Below are positions 41,942-55,300 of a DNA stretch of 64,000 nt, in pieces. The stretch's first letter is position 1. Each line of letters starts with the position of its first letter. A program made the translations under genes and the position numbers. Source of the stretch: Strix aluco (lineage: Eukaryota; Chordata; Aves; Strigiformes; Strigidae); contig NC_133934.1 in the NCBI RefSeq assembly GCF_031877795.1, forward strand, positions 26,291,716 through 26,355,715, read 5' to 3'. A model generated the notes under the pieces. That model was given only the letters and a program-made list of their open reading frames with translations, was not told the DNA's origin and searched no databases.

Positions 41942-42080
41942 CGTGCTCTGGCCGCCGTGGCGGAGGCGCGGAGGGGCTGCGGCGGCTGCGCGGCTCGGCG
42001 GGGCGCGGGGGCGGGGGCAGGGCGGCCGGGCTGGCGGAGGCGGCCCCGCGGCGCGGCCCCGCTGCTTCGGGCCGGCTCAC
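41942..42080 (-). other. SMIM14: SMIM14 non-coding exon 1 (5' end approximate)
   Basis: On the minus strand CCAGAGCACG is followed by GTGAGCG, a strong donor with exon end at 41942. Its position in the CpG island upstream of an exon that clearly needs a 5' partner makes it the best candidate first exon. The transcription start is not determinable by eye; the right end given is a guess within the island. Confidence 0.6.
42000..42022 (+). other. G-quadruplex motif near the SMIM14 first exon
   Basis: Four G runs (42000-42003, 42007-42011, 42013-42017, 42020-42022) with loops of 3, 1 and 2 bases satisfy the usual G3+N1-7 pattern. The G-rich strand is the template strand for SMIM14. Confidence 0.75.
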
Positions 42081-42330
42081 ACGTCAGCCCGCGCCACGAG
42101 ACCCGGATCTGCCGGCTCCCGGCGGCGGGGCCGGGCGGCGCCGCGCGGCTCCCGCCCCCCGCGCACGCCCCTCCGCCGCCCGGCACGGCACGGCCCGGCC
42201 CAGCCCTCCTCGGGGCTGCGCGCCGGGCAGGGGCAGCCGCACCCCGGCCTTTGCGTCCCGGCTGAGGGCAGGCTTGAAGATACGCGGCCGCGGTAGCGCG
42301 GCGTGGCGGGCGGTGTCACTTCGGCCTTAA

Positions 42331-42355
42331 AATAAAGCCCCGGCTTAAAAATAAA
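42331..42355 (+). terminator. Paired AATAAA hexamers on the divergent side of the SMIM14 promoter
   Basis: AATAAA at 42331-42336 and again at 42350-42355, inside a short direct repeat (CTTAAAATAAAG / CTTAAAAATAAAG). They read rightward, away from SMIM14. They could act as early poly(A) signals for promoter-upstream antisense RNA. Function is inference. Confidence 0.4.
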
Positions 42356-45300
42356 GTCAGCGCTGAGGAGAGGCCATGAGAGTCGCTCCCGTGGGGCCTG
42401 GCGTGCGTGTGGGTCAGCCACTGCCCCCGCCGTACGCCCCGGCAGAGGTACGCACGGTCACCTCCGTTGCTCGGCCTCCAGCCATCACCTCCGAAGTAGG
42501 AGGGAATTTACAGTGCAGTTTCTCCCCTAGAAATCGAAAGCCTGTTTAGGAGCTCCTGACTCGCAAGGCTTCCCAGCAATTAAAGCATCCCTGAAAATAT
42601 GCATTTAGAGGCTGTGGAATGAAGTTAGAAAGGAAAATTTCCGAGCACGGCTTCTCACATCAGCCAGTTGGGTTTACCTGTGCCTAGCCAAGGACCTGGG
42701 GTGTCATGCTTCCATATGGAAAGATGGACCACATCCTGTCCTGGGGACAGCAGTACCATGCCACAATGCAGTGGGGATTACACAGGGAAGAAAATCTTGT
42801 CCTCCAATACTTCCAAGGGTGGCTTACCTCCTCCAAGCCAGAAAAAAAGGATGATGCTACAATTACTGTGAGAAAGGAAGGTTGGATGGAAGTTGCGAGT
42901 TCTCACAAGCCTGTACCTCCTCACGGCGCCAGTGCCTCATAATGGCTGATGTGGCCCACATATGGGGACAAGCTTGGCTGTTCTCTGCACTCTTTGCTGT
43001 TGTCAACGGGGCTTTCAAGCCTCCTTTCATGGCTACAGTTTTTTTCTGAAAGTTGTTTTCTAGCCCTGGGTGTCAAGCCTGTGTTACTCTGCCAAGTCCC
43101 GGGTGCGATGCCAGTTGGCAGCCTTGCACGTCCAGCCATCATTGGTGTGCAGAGCCACTTCTCCCTGCAAGACATGGGTAGGCTACCTCTGCTCATTGAG
43201 GGCTGGCCCTGGACATAACCGTTCCGCTTCCTGAGAGGCAGCAGGCAGGCAGCCTCTGTCTAGCCATGCCACACAGCCCTGACTTTCTGTGGATCTTGCC
43301 TCTCCTTTCCCATGTTTCAGCCTGTTCTCTCATGTTAGCACCCAACTACTGGCAATACTGAAAAGTGAATTGAGGTACTGATACACAGCCAGGTCATCAC
43401 ACAAAAAAGCTAAACTATGCAGAGCTTGTGTCATCTTCTTCAGTCCAGGGAACTGAACCTCTGGTAAGGCACTGAGGATGCTAAAATTTATCTTTAATTT
43501 GGAAATATGAAACTACATCCCTACAATGTTTCCTAGGAGAACAGGTTTCTTGACAGCCTGTCCAGGAGTTTAGAGTGCAACAAGAACAATGAACATCGGC
43601 AACATCAAGGTATGCTTGGCTTGAAGTATACTTTGGCTGTCTTGGCTAAACACAAAGCTATCCAAGGCAACAGTGTCAGGGGGCGGTCATAAGCAGAATG
43701 ATCAGCAGCTGCATCCTTCCTCCCACCTATCCCTCAGCTATCCTCCTAACCCTTCATGGGGGAACAAGATATCCAAGAAGCCAGCAGAGTGAGCTTCCCA
43801 ACACCACTGAGCAGCCTTGCCTGTGTCTCCCACACCTAGCACACAAGGTTAGTCATTGTTCTAGAAAATGGATCTGAGATCCTGAAATCCCAGAACCAGA
43901 CACTGCTTACCACTAGTCCTGGCTCAAACAAAAGAGGAGGGCAATGGCAAACACGCAGTAGTGGAGAGGAAGGTTCCTCCTGTCAAGCTGAGGCAGGAAC
44001 ACTGAACACTTGAATTTTCTTGCCTGTGGGTAAAGCCAAACAGCCTGCTGTTGCTAAAAGGATGGCAAGCATACGCAGGGCAACTGCTGGAATCGAGAAA
44101 AAAGTCTCATAGTGATTGATTCTTCGAGAACTGAATTTGAACAATCCTAGAACTGGAAGGGCAAGACTAAGTGAGCTGGACAGGCAGTCTCAGATGCCTT
44201 GTCAAAAATAATATGAACCTTCAAAGAGTCTGTCAAGGAGAGGCAGGAGCTGATGGGGATGACGACTGAGGTATCTACAAGAAACCAGTATGCAATGATG
44301 GCACTTACAGCTAGAGCTGTGGCGTCTTCCTCTCTTGCTTTGAATCAAATGCAGCCTCCTCAAAACTCAGCACATCACATCTTTCTGGCTTATTTCGCAC
44401 ATTGTCCCATCCAGGAACTCATATCCTGTCTGGTAATCTCTTGAAATGGTCCCTTGATGAGGCCTGCAAGCAGCACTATCTGGCCGGCCAGCCAGCCCTC
44501 CAGGTGAGATGCAAGGACTCACACCAAGCAGCTCCCCCGCCCTACTCTTGTTTCTTCTCCCCATGTTGTTACTGCAGAGTTCTGCATATCTGTAAATAGT
44601 TTTACATAACTGGTCTCAGTAAAAAGCTGAGCTTTTTCTCAGTATTGTATTCTGCATTATCTGCACTGCCTTTTCACAGCAAAATAGCAATTATTTTTCC
44701 GATTATTTTTCTTTGTTCGGCATATATGTTTCCACTGGCATTCTTGGAAATATGGAAGCCGATGGGCCTAATGAAGGATGGATTCGTGAAAGGGTGATCC
44801 TCACAGATGAAACTTCAGAGTATGAACTGTCAAGGAAGAGGGGCAGGCAGTAGGAGCTACAGAAAGTAGAGACCACGAACAAGAGAAACAATGCTTCAAA
44901 TCAGCAAGTACATATATATAAGCAGAAAGCAGCTAGGTATTTTTCATAAAACATTCTGACAGAGCGTCCCTCAGAATTTGGCCCTCAAGGTTCCCATGGG
45001 CAAATGAACAAGCCATAGCAGGCACCGATTCTATCTCAGCTTCCTACTCCCAGGCTCCAGCCATCTGCTCCCCCTTACACTCACAAATTTAGTGCACAAT
45101 ACAGCAGTAAAATGCGATCCTGATATGGAGGCTGTTTTCAGACTCACTCTATGAAGTCTCCTTTCTGGCACCCAAACTATGAAGAAAATAGTGATGACTT
45201 AGGCTACTTTATGAACGAAGACATAAGATGCATTCAAGATGAGCTAGTAACAAGAAAAGAATAGTAAATCCATTGATTTTGGCACACTAAAAAGAATTGT

Positions 45301-48300
45301 GCTGCCCACTGCCAAGCTAAAACTGTGAAAACAACTATGCTTGAAGGGCAGAAGATGGTAACGTTCCTTCCATCAATAACCCTGTTACAATGGAAGAGGG
45401 TGGGAGCTGAGCAAAACTTCCTATAACATTCTTCACATCATCCATCTAGTGTGGATTGGGCACTTTGTGAAGCAACAGGGAGATGTCACATTCCACACCA
45501 CAGTGCTAGCTTTCAACTTTTCTACCCTGATCGGCAATAGAAAAGTAGGAGTCATGTTGGCGATCTAACTTGCCAAATAATAGATGAGCTTGTTTACAGA
45601 TACCCAAGACCATCACTTTTCCCATTCTGGAGTTCTCTTTCTGCTGACATTCCTCTCATCTTTGCTGCATAACTCATGCCACTAGGCATTGTATTGCTCA
45701 CATCCAGATACTTCATCGAGTGGAAATTCATCTGCAATTCATGCAGTTTCATCAGATCTGAAAAATGACCTAGAAACGGGGCAAATCCTCTTAAGGTCTT
45801 AATCCTTTTCTGTCTGCTCCCTCTTTTCTTGTATGCAGTCCATAATTAGTAGATAATGCTATTTCCAAGTTTTGATACTGAAAAGCCACTTGGAAGATGT
45901 CTGCAGCATGGTCTGAAAATGGCATCCAGGAAGTGGGAAGGAAAAGGTTATAAAGTACCCTTGCAGTAGCAAGGTAGGAGTGGCCTTTTGGCAGCAACAC
46001 TGGGTTTTTGGAAAGAGGGATCTAATTTTGGAAAAAGAAGCCAAGTCCTTGGAAAAGTTGCTCACAAACATTCCTAGAATTCAGCTGGGCTGGCATCTCA
46101 CAAAGCACTGGAGAATTGCAAAGCACTTTGGGATACTAGGCAGCAAGCCTGTGAATTAGCTGGCACAAAGACTATATTGTGTACTTAGGTTAATTTAACA
46201 GAAATTTGTGATCACCACTGAACCAAATTTATACTGCCAGATTTTCTGTCAGTGTACAGATACAAGCTTAATGAACATCCAACCACATCCTAAGCTGTTA
46301 GGACTAACAGAAAAAATATGGCTTGGTGGAAAGAAGAAACTCCACCTAAATTGTCAGAGGATCTATGGAGGGCTTTTGTGCTCCTGAAGCATCAACACAC
46401 CAGCACAGACTTTGAGATAAATTAGCCACAGTCTAGGGGAAATGATCACAAACGACTGCTGCACTGCTGCCAGATCACAGCTGCCCAATGATGTTTTCCA
46501 AACTAGGAAATGGAGGAAGGAAATCTGAAGTTGAGGGGACGACAGGATTATTTTGCATGTAGCTAGAATACCAACTAGTAACTTAGAATAACTATGAAAT
46601 GCAAGCAGGCCAACTGGGACACTTACAAGATCAGGCTTGCAAAAAACACTTAAAAATAGAGGATTAAGCTCTGAACCACCGAATTGTTGATGATAACACT
46701 CACTGGTAAAGATATACCATCTGAACTAGGCTGAACTGGATCTGTAGAATTAGAACAGTAAGTTCTCAGTAACCACACAAGTTAATGAGACAAAGGTCCA
46801 CCACATTTCATTGTGATTGATAATTATGCAATCAGTGTCAGGAAGATACTTCACAAATACTTTCAGAAATCCCCTCTAAAAATGTGGTCTAAGTGAACCA
46901 ACACTGGTATAACCTTGCCAAATTGTTTTTCCTCTGGGGCAGAAACCATAATAGCAGCTGCGTGATTGTGGTGGCTTTCTTGCAAAGAAAAGATGAGAAA
47001 CAGTGTGAACTGCTTCTTAAGCAACTGTAGTTCACAGCCATAAGCTATCTGCAGCCATAAACTTACCAGCAGCTAACGCTGCTATATTCATCTGAAAATT
47101 GCTGCCACTTGGGAAAAACACATCTCTTGTCACCCTCTCTCTTAAGTTCAGAGCCATTTCAGCATTCAGTCTGAAACTGCCTCTGAACGTGAGTCAGAGC
47201 CCTCAACTGTTACAATTCTCACAGACTTGAAATAAAAATGAATCCCTGTTCATTTTCCAAGTGAACATCTAATAGAAGAAGCCATATCTAATAGATGAAC
47301 CACAGGCACAAAATGCGAGCCAGTAGATTTGATGAATGTTAGTGCAGAAGAAAATGTGAGAGAAGGAAATGAAAATAAGATCCCAAAGGATTTTTTTTTT
47401 TGAACACTTTACTACATCTAACTAAGAAGCAGTGAGGAGTTAAGCTTTTCTGGTCAGGAACTGGGAATTACTCTGATCTGAAATAGATATATGCAGTTTT
47501 GCAGTTGGTATTAACCACTCAGTATATGACTGAAATTTAAGAGTAAGCATTCATTAAAAAGCCAAGGCGTTATTTACCAAGAAAAAAGAGAGAACAAAGA
47601 GAGAAGACATTTCACACATCACTGAGGAGGTGTATCAAAAGGCATAACTCTGCCAGTCAGTCCTTGGAGATCAGTATTCTATCACACAAAATGTGACAGC
47701 ATCTCTGTATGGACTACAGAGAAGTAAATCAAATTGTTGGAAAAGAATCTGATCTGTTATCACTGCAAGTGATACTCTGGTTTCTGTAGCACATTCAACC
47801 ATGCTTTTCATCTTGGATCATAGAACATGAGTATTGACAAGTGAACTAGAAATGACTGCTTTCTCAGCTGGCCAAGATCTGTGTGAACACAATGCAAGGG
47901 GGCTAGCTTGTGCACATTTGCTGTTTGAGGATGTGGCATGATGCAGCTGGATGTTTGCTGCAGTATGTCAAACCTGTTGAACAGGAGCTGTAAACCCTAC
48001 AAGTGGTTTGGTATAAGAAAGAAAATTAGGAGTTACAAAACTTGATAACGCTGTCGGGTCAGGGAAAAAAAAAGAATTCTGTGGTATTCAGCTCATACTT
48101 CGCAGTTTACAAATTTCACAAAAACACTGCACAGATTAAGGGAAACCATTTCAGTGTTCAAGAGTGTGAATTTACATTTTCAGTGTTTAAATGGGTTCTT
48201 GTGGTTAACTTGTGTGAAGCTACTAAGGTCAAAACTGGATGTAGATATTGTCTTTAAAACTGGAGGTAATTACTGAAAAAAAAAAAAAGATGGAGAGATT

Positions 48301-48349
48301 TGAAGCTAGTGCCATATTATAGCAGAAGTCTAACTTCTCTGTAGAGAAA

Positions 48350-48667
48350 CTACTGAGGGAGCCAGACTCTTCTCAGTGGTGCCCAGTGACAGGGCAAGAG
48401 CACTGGGCACAAACTGGAACACATGACATTGCAGCTGAACGTAAGAAAACTTTTTTTTTTCTCTGATGGTGGTTGAACACTGGCAGAGGTTGCCCAGAAA
48501 TGATGTGGTGTCTCCATCCTTAGAGATATTCAACACCCAAACAGAGGTGGTCCTGCTGGGCAACCTGCTCTGGCTGATCCTGCTTTAACAGGGGGGGTTG
48601 ACTAGAGGATCTCAAGAGGTCCCTTCCAACCGTGACCATGCTGTCTGTGGTTCCGTGATACTGTGAC
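48350..48667 (+). mobile_element. CR1 LINE 3' tail
   Basis: Shows the standard CR1 3' landmarks in order: GGGAGCCAGACTCTTCTCAG, TGGTGCCCAGTGACAGGGCA, GGTTGCCCAGAAATGATGTG, a GACTAGAGGATCTCAAGAGG segment and GTCCCTTCCAACC, ending in a short TGTGGTTCCGTGATAC-like terminal repeat. It is truncated at the 5' side and non-coding. It is the least diverged of the four CR1 copies here. Confidence 0.93.
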
Positions 48668-49137
48668 ACTCAAGAGGGAACCCAGGAGTAGGTACATCTG
48701 CAGAGTACTTTCACCACAATTTCAATGGGAGTAAAATTATTTGAGATGGGGGATAGTAAAATACAGGCGTAGTAAGACACCTAGAAATCTCTGTGCAGGA
48801 AGACACTATGTATGTACACTATTCAGTGTTGGTATCTTTTGTCTGCTCTGTGTTTGGGGAAGGGACCAACAGCATAATGTCACAACATTGTTAGGACTAA
48901 GAGTTAGGATCTGCAAAATCCTGAGAGACAATCATACAGCATGACTGAGTATCACCCAGCATGACTAACCTCTAATTGGGGAAAGAAAGATACAGTCTAG
49001 AATACTGCCTTTTAAAAGGTAAAAACTTCCAATTTACCATGTGAACTTTTTGCACTCTGTCAGGAAGATGGGTAAGCTGTAACAGGGAATTTTATGATGG
49101 ATTATACTTCACTGAAACTGCTGTAATTGCTACCCAT

Positions 49138-49188
49138 CTTTTGAGAAAAATGTACAAGACAAGAAACTTTTGAGAAAAATGTACAAGA
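49138..49188. repeat. Short tandem duplication (period 29 bp)
   Basis: A 22-bp segment beginning CTTTTGAGAAAAATG is repeated exactly at 49138-49159 and 49167-49188. It looks like a recent local duplication with no evident function. Confidence 0.9.
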
Positions 49189-52017
49189 AACTCCTTACAT
49201 CTAAACTAGATCTTCCACGTAACAACAGCATGTGCTACTACTGAAAAGAAAGACACACAGAATGGTAGGGATTTTCTAGATGCTGTTCTGTGAAACACTG
49301 TGTGCCTGACAGATCCAAAGACCAGAGAAATTGCTTACTTCTGTGTTCAGGGAAACTGTACATTACGCAGTACATTAACAGAAGACTGTTTGAACCTTGT
49401 TTGTTTAACCTGACTTTATCTTCAGTGCTCTCCTCTACTAACTTGCCAGATCCTATGTTCTTACTAGCCACATGGCCAAACTGGTAACAATCAGGTTAGG
49501 AGAACGACAAAATCAGCTTGTCTTAATTTGTATTCTTGAATTGGTCCTTACTTGTTTCTATGACTTCAAATGCAGTTCAATTAACTTACACAACTGTGGT
49601 CTACACAGTGACTTAATGATTTAGATCTAATTACTATTCTACTGTAGTAAGATCAATAGAAAAGGGTTTTTTCCTAATACAAAATTGTTCTGGTCTCCAA
49701 AATGCAGATATTTTAGGATAGCATCAACAGCAATACTGCTTGATAAATTACCCATCTGTCATGGTTGAGCTCTTTCTGGATGGTCTCTGACAAACTTCAC
49801 TATTTTGTAAATTTTTATTGTAGACAGTTCCAAAAGACTTCCATCAGTTGTGGATTTGGTGCCCGTCATGACAGATTATACTGTAGTTTAGCAAGATGGC
49901 CATCATTAGAAATAAGTTCAAATTCTAGTTAGAATTTTCAAAAACCCTCAGAATCCTGAAATTGCTAGATCAAGCAATAAGAGCTGAATTCAAGAACTCC
50001 AGATTTCTTCTTTATGAAAAGGAGTATTTTCCTACCTTTCAGGATCCCTAGAAATTCTTGTGCTTTACAAAACAGAGAGACCATTGAAAGGATTCATAAC
50101 AATTGATGATGCTAAGTATACTGGAGTATGTTCTCTCTGTGGTTTGGCTTCTAGTAGATTTCCAATTTTACTGCATATATTCTTGTATTATACTGTGATT
50201 ATTCATACATCTTTAATCCATATTCTCTTATAGCTGGACACCTATTTTGAGTTGGGACCACATGTACACATTTGCCTGCAGGAGCTTGATCCTGCATACA
50301 CCTCTCTGCAGCCTGCGTATCTCAGGTTACATACATAAAGAAGAAAAGGTGTCCAGTCTCATCCTTTCCTCCCAAGAAGACATGGCAGTGATGTAGGAGG
50401 ACAGTTTGCAGCATACACTCCCTGAATGTTGTCTGCCTCCTCAAAGGAAAAGGCAGGAAGCCAGGTGGAAGCATCCTGGAGATCCACATTTGATCTGCAT
50501 GCTGTCAGTTGGACCACTTTCTACACAATGAGATTCCTGTATTCATTCAGTTAATGCTTCACAATAATTTGCTGTTCCAGCTCTAATTCTAAACTCTCCT
50601 AATGAGAGACTCTAACTCCAGCCCCAAGCAATCATTCCAAAATGTTAATGCCATTTTATCTTCTCTCTTACTTACTCGCTGCATTTACATACTTTCCTGG
50701 CTACCACTGCACTGAACAACAAATCTAAGCTTTCAGCTTCAAGGTCCTATATACTTCAGTCCCGATGATGTTTATGAAAAGGCGGTTAATGAAAATGGTG
50801 GTTTATGAAAAGGTGGTTTTCTGAGCATCGTGTAGTCATTAAAACAGCAGGGATTGTTATGCAGTCACAAATCCTAAGGACATGAGGAGAAGATGATGTC
50901 CAGCTGGCCAGAAAAAGATGTCCAGCTGCCCTTTTAGGGCAGCTCTAGGTCCCTTTTGTACCTATCTATGAAAGGAAGACTGCCATAATTAATTAAAGTT
51001 ACATAGATTGATAATATACTATCTGTTATTTCATTAATAGATGGTAATACAAAACACTTAAAATGGCACAAATACTTCACACGGGGTAGAAAATGTTTCT
51101 GAGTGGAAAACAATATACCAACAATGTAGTATGGTCACTATATGCTTTATATTATTGGCCAAATCCTCTCTTCCCTTGTAACTCTAATACTCATAAAACT
51201 ACTAATAATAGCCATGTTAGGTTGTGAAATCTATTTCTGTATTCCCAGCTTACTTTCATTTTGAAAGGACCCTCAAAAAGATTGCTATCTTCTTTTTGTA
51301 ATGGAAGAAAGGAGCATAACTTTACACCTTTTCCTTTACAAGAAATACTTTTAGTTCCCTGTAATCAACGTGTCAGTCTGCTGACGCCAGATTTTTCAAG
51401 GTAGATGCCCGCTCATTAAGAATATTAATAAACTTGGGACTTCCTGAGGAATTACAAGAACTATCTCACAGTTGAACCTGCTTTTTTTCCTTCTTTCTTT
51501 TTTTTCCTTTCATGAACCCACAAGAAACAGCCCCTAGACCCCAAGCTGTATGTACTACCAGTTGAAAATCACTCCTCCACAAAGAAGCGGATGTGTAAAA
51601 AAAGAATAATTTTGCTAACAGACTTAAAAGCACTGGGGCTGTTTGTTTCTAGGTTTTCCTACCAAAAACATCAGGTTCAGATGTAACATTAATTTAGAAG
51701 ATTTTGCCAGGCCACCAAATTAATGGAAGTCCAGGCTGTCCTGTCAATTTCTAATAAAAGCCCTTAACAAGCGAAGAACAATAGGGTGTTATTATTAAAC
51801 TACCAAAAATTTTTGGACATGCACTGTTCAATGAAAACTTTGCTAAATCAATCGCTGAATTAATTTCTGATCTAACTCCACTAAGTCAGATGAATTGCAT
51901 CATATGAATTCAAACTGAAAGACTTCAGATGGATCTGATGTTTAGTTAGTACACTTACTGCCTTTTTAAGCATATATATTTAAGCTGCTAATGACGTGAA
52001 AAATACAATTTGGGAAG

Positions 52018-52300
52018 TGCAGACACCGTGAGTGAATACCTCCTCTCGCTGCCAGGAACACCGAGCGATTTCTGTTCTGCTGTTTTAGGCATTTCTGCCT
52101 GCAGATCCCCTACAAGTTCTCCCTCAGCACCTTTACAGGAGAGGCGGGACAGGCGGTGGCAGTGCCGTGAGCTCTCCCTGAGGCAAATCGCTCCCCAGCG
52201 GAGGGATCCGTGTCAGCTGAGCAAGCCAATCTGCCCGCTTCCACCCGGGAGAGGGCACTCTTACACCTGTCCGCACAGCCGGACGTGGCCACGTATAGGA
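52018..52300. promoter_or_regulatory. Small CpG-rich patch, possible enhancer or minor promoter
   Basis: Roughly 16 CpG in about 280 bp at clearly higher GC than the flanks, in otherwise CpG-poor DNA. It is too small for a classical island and not part of a recognised repeat. No gene starts here that I can identify. The regulatory role is inference. Confidence 0.35.
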
Positions 52301-55300
52301 GGAACTGGAAAGTTAAGATGACAACTTAAAACTCGGTCAACTTGCACAACCAGTTAGTTATTTTTATGATAAAGCTAATCTTCGGAATGACTTGAGTCAT
52401 CCAGACGCTGCCACAACAGGAACACAATATGACAGACAATAAACGTGCAGGCTAAATTTATGCGTAGTCTCTGAAATGTGCTAAATGATATGCAGATAGA
52501 AAAGACAACTTCTGGCATGTAGGCCTCTCTGCTAAAAGCTGGGATGACAGAAAGAGAGCTGTAGGTGTGAGTTTGGTGGAAAACGAGGGTTAAAAATAAC
52601 CTAGTTTTATGAATATTATTTGTTGCTGATATTTCTTTAAATAAAGCATTATTATAAATGAGCATATGAACATTTAAGTGCTAAATGCATACCATCTAAT
52701 ACTAATACAACCTGTAAAGTTAATCCTTGTATGGATGCCTCATGAAATAAACAGAATAAGAATTAAAAATGTTACAGGTTTAACCCCTGTTTCTAAAGTC
52801 TTTGAAATCAATATACAGATGTCTTGAGACAGCTCTCCTCTCCAATAAGAAATCCTCCAGCAACGATGAGAGCAGATCAAGCCTGACATTTTTGATTTCT
52901 CTAAACTAAAGAGGCCAAGATGAGGCAGGGGGAAGTTTTGTTATGCGAGACACAAAGCGGCAAAAGAGGAACAGAATGTCGGATGCTGGAAAGTTACAGT
53001 TTCAAAAATGGCATTTTCTTCTAATCACAGGGAACATTCTCAATAATTCCAAATTCTCTCTGAGTAATTCTAATAGAAAAATATCCTATTGATATGAACA
53101 GAATAAAATGAGGAAAATATGGAAATGAGAAAAAGATCACCAAGAATCTTAACTTGAAGAACAGAAATTTAATCATACTTCGTGCTGTCATAAGCATCTT
53201 GGAGTCCTCAGGCAGTATACTGGGGTTGGGGTGCATCCATAGTCTCAGACAGATGAACCATGCACATGGTGACCATGCACAGCAAGTGAGTTCAATGTGC
53301 ATACTTTGTGCATGAACAATAGCCGCTTTTCCATGAAAATGTGAGGAACTGTTTCCTATCTATAAGTTGTAGGATAGGTAATATTTCCCATATTACATTG
53401 GAAATTATATAGTGTTTAGGATGTTTGGTTATCCTAAAATTGGCTAATGAATATTGGCAGCCTTTCCATACTGAGAGCTTGGGCTGAGGACTTTCAACCA
53501 CTAATCCTATAAACTTTCCTCCTGCAGTAATCTTACATATTTTGAACTTCATTTAATACGCCATATTTCCCGCTCCCACTTCCAGAAGTATTTCAAATCA
53601 ATATGCCAAACATACTAACCAATGCATAGATACAGAATTCTATCTCCCACTCAATAGAGTTATGACCAACACCAATGGGCAAAAGTATAGACCAATTTGC
53701 AGCCAGCCTGTGAAAACTGCTGTTGAAACAACTGTTTGGTATAAGGCTAAATTGATGATGAGATCAGTGAAAGAACTATCTCCTGAAATCAGATGTACTA
53801 CAAAATTTTGTAATTCAAAAAGTGAGCTATGTTCACCAGACATTTTGTTTTACATTTTGTGTATGGATTTTCCTACGGGTGAAAGACTAATGATTTTTCC
53901 AAGGGTGAAAGACTTAATTCAGAGGATAGACACAGGACTATATTATCAACATACTATAAAATATATTATGAAGTCAGACATGGAAGTCGCTGAAACCACA
54001 CGAAGAGACTATGTTCTCATTTTTTCTAAGCATTTTCTTATTCCACAGAAAAAAACCTCAAACCAAAACCAAAACCCCAAACACCTATTCAAAGACTGCT
54101 AGTCTAGGGTCCTGTTCCGTACTAAACCCCTGTAAAGTCTTCTGTAAAATAGTAAACTATAGTAAAGTGTAAAACAGTTATACAATGATAACCTCAGCAC
54201 ACTGATTACACGAGGTACTGATTTTTATGCGGTATTTTAATCCTGGCAAAACTCGCCATCACTCTATTCTACACCCCAAAAAGCCTTTCTATATCTATCT
54301 TTTACTGAAGAGAAAATTAAGACAGTATATGGTGAGTATGAAACAGCTGTAAGTGAAAGATGCCCATTTAAGGACAAGGGAAAGGAGTGGGGTATACTAA
54401 GGAAAAGAGATACAGTAATTAATATTAATTTGATTTGCTTTGTGCAGTTACAGACTCTGACATTTGTAATCCAAATGAGCACATGAAAATGAACCTAGAT
54501 ACAAACCAGGCAAAATCATTGCCCTTTACTGTGGTTGTTACTGGATGTCTACTACCTATAACATACAAGCATACTCACAGGAACACAAAGGATTCTGACA
54601 CTTGATAAAGGTCATGTATTCCACTCCATTCAGAGCAAAATCTGAATATTAGAAGCTCAGCTTCTTTCTATGAGCTGTCTGAAAAGACATGAGGCCTTTA
54701 ACCTGGAGATTTTATGTACTACCTTTATAATTTTTGTCTGTAGTACTCAATAGGAGCTCAGCACACCATAAACCTAACTTTCATCTATGAGCTCTAAGAG
54801 GCAGAGTTATTACCCTTGTTTTACAGGTAAGAGCCTAAGGCACAGAGAAGCCAGAGCCTACCTCCTCAAAAGGAACTCAAGATGCATCAGTGGGACTTAG
54901 ATGTCTAAATTATTCTGAAGATGAAGGCCCACAATCACACTACAAGTCATTAAAAAAAAATCAGGCCTAATGCAAAATAGTCCTTCTCAAAAAGGTACTG
55001 GAAAGCTCAGCTGAAAAACTGCATTGTGTATTGCGTTAAAAACGAGTTTCAGTCTGGAGAAGACCTAATTTGATGAACAGGTGCACATGGTACAACATTC
55101 TTTCAGGAAAATGGACTTTTTTCCAGTCAAACCACAGGGCAAGAGTAAACACACACAGAAAAGGGATTTACATGCTAGATTTATCGGTTGGGCCTCTTTA
55201 CTGTGTATGTAATAGTCAAAACGCTGTGTATACTAATGGAGATAAATAAATAGCACTTGCAGATGACAGCCATACCAGAAATAGACATTTGTTGAGATAA

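Larger units (their letters stand above)
41590..42360. promoter_or_regulatory. SMIM14: CpG island, SMIM14 promoter
   Basis: Abrupt shift from AT-rich DNA to very high GC and dense CpG, falling off again near 42.36 kb. It contains the inferred SMIM14 exon 1 donor and a CRE half-site (TGACGT on the minus strand, 42086-42081). No TATA box is apparent in the expected orientation, so dispersed initiation is likely. Long frames here (for example 41499-42296) are a by-product of high GC and do not encode recognisable protein. Confidence 0.85.

Noticed and set aside
41499..42296. 265-codon plus-strand frame (and overlapping frames on both strands) across the SMIM14 CpG island
   Set aside because: Low-complexity Pro/Ala/Arg/Gly translation in several frames at once is what very high GC produces. 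No recognisable domain, and the region is a promoter with a minus-strand first exon.
44614..44640. Near-palindrome AAAAAGCTGAGCTTTTT between CTCAGTA repeats
   Set aside because: Short AT-rich inverted repeats are common by chance, and nothing around it suggests a terminator or RNA gene.
53662..54102. 146-codon plus-strand frame in AT-rich intergenic DNA
   Set aside because: About one or two frames of this length are expected by chance in six frames of 64 kb. No domain, no CpG promoter and no flanking splice pattern.
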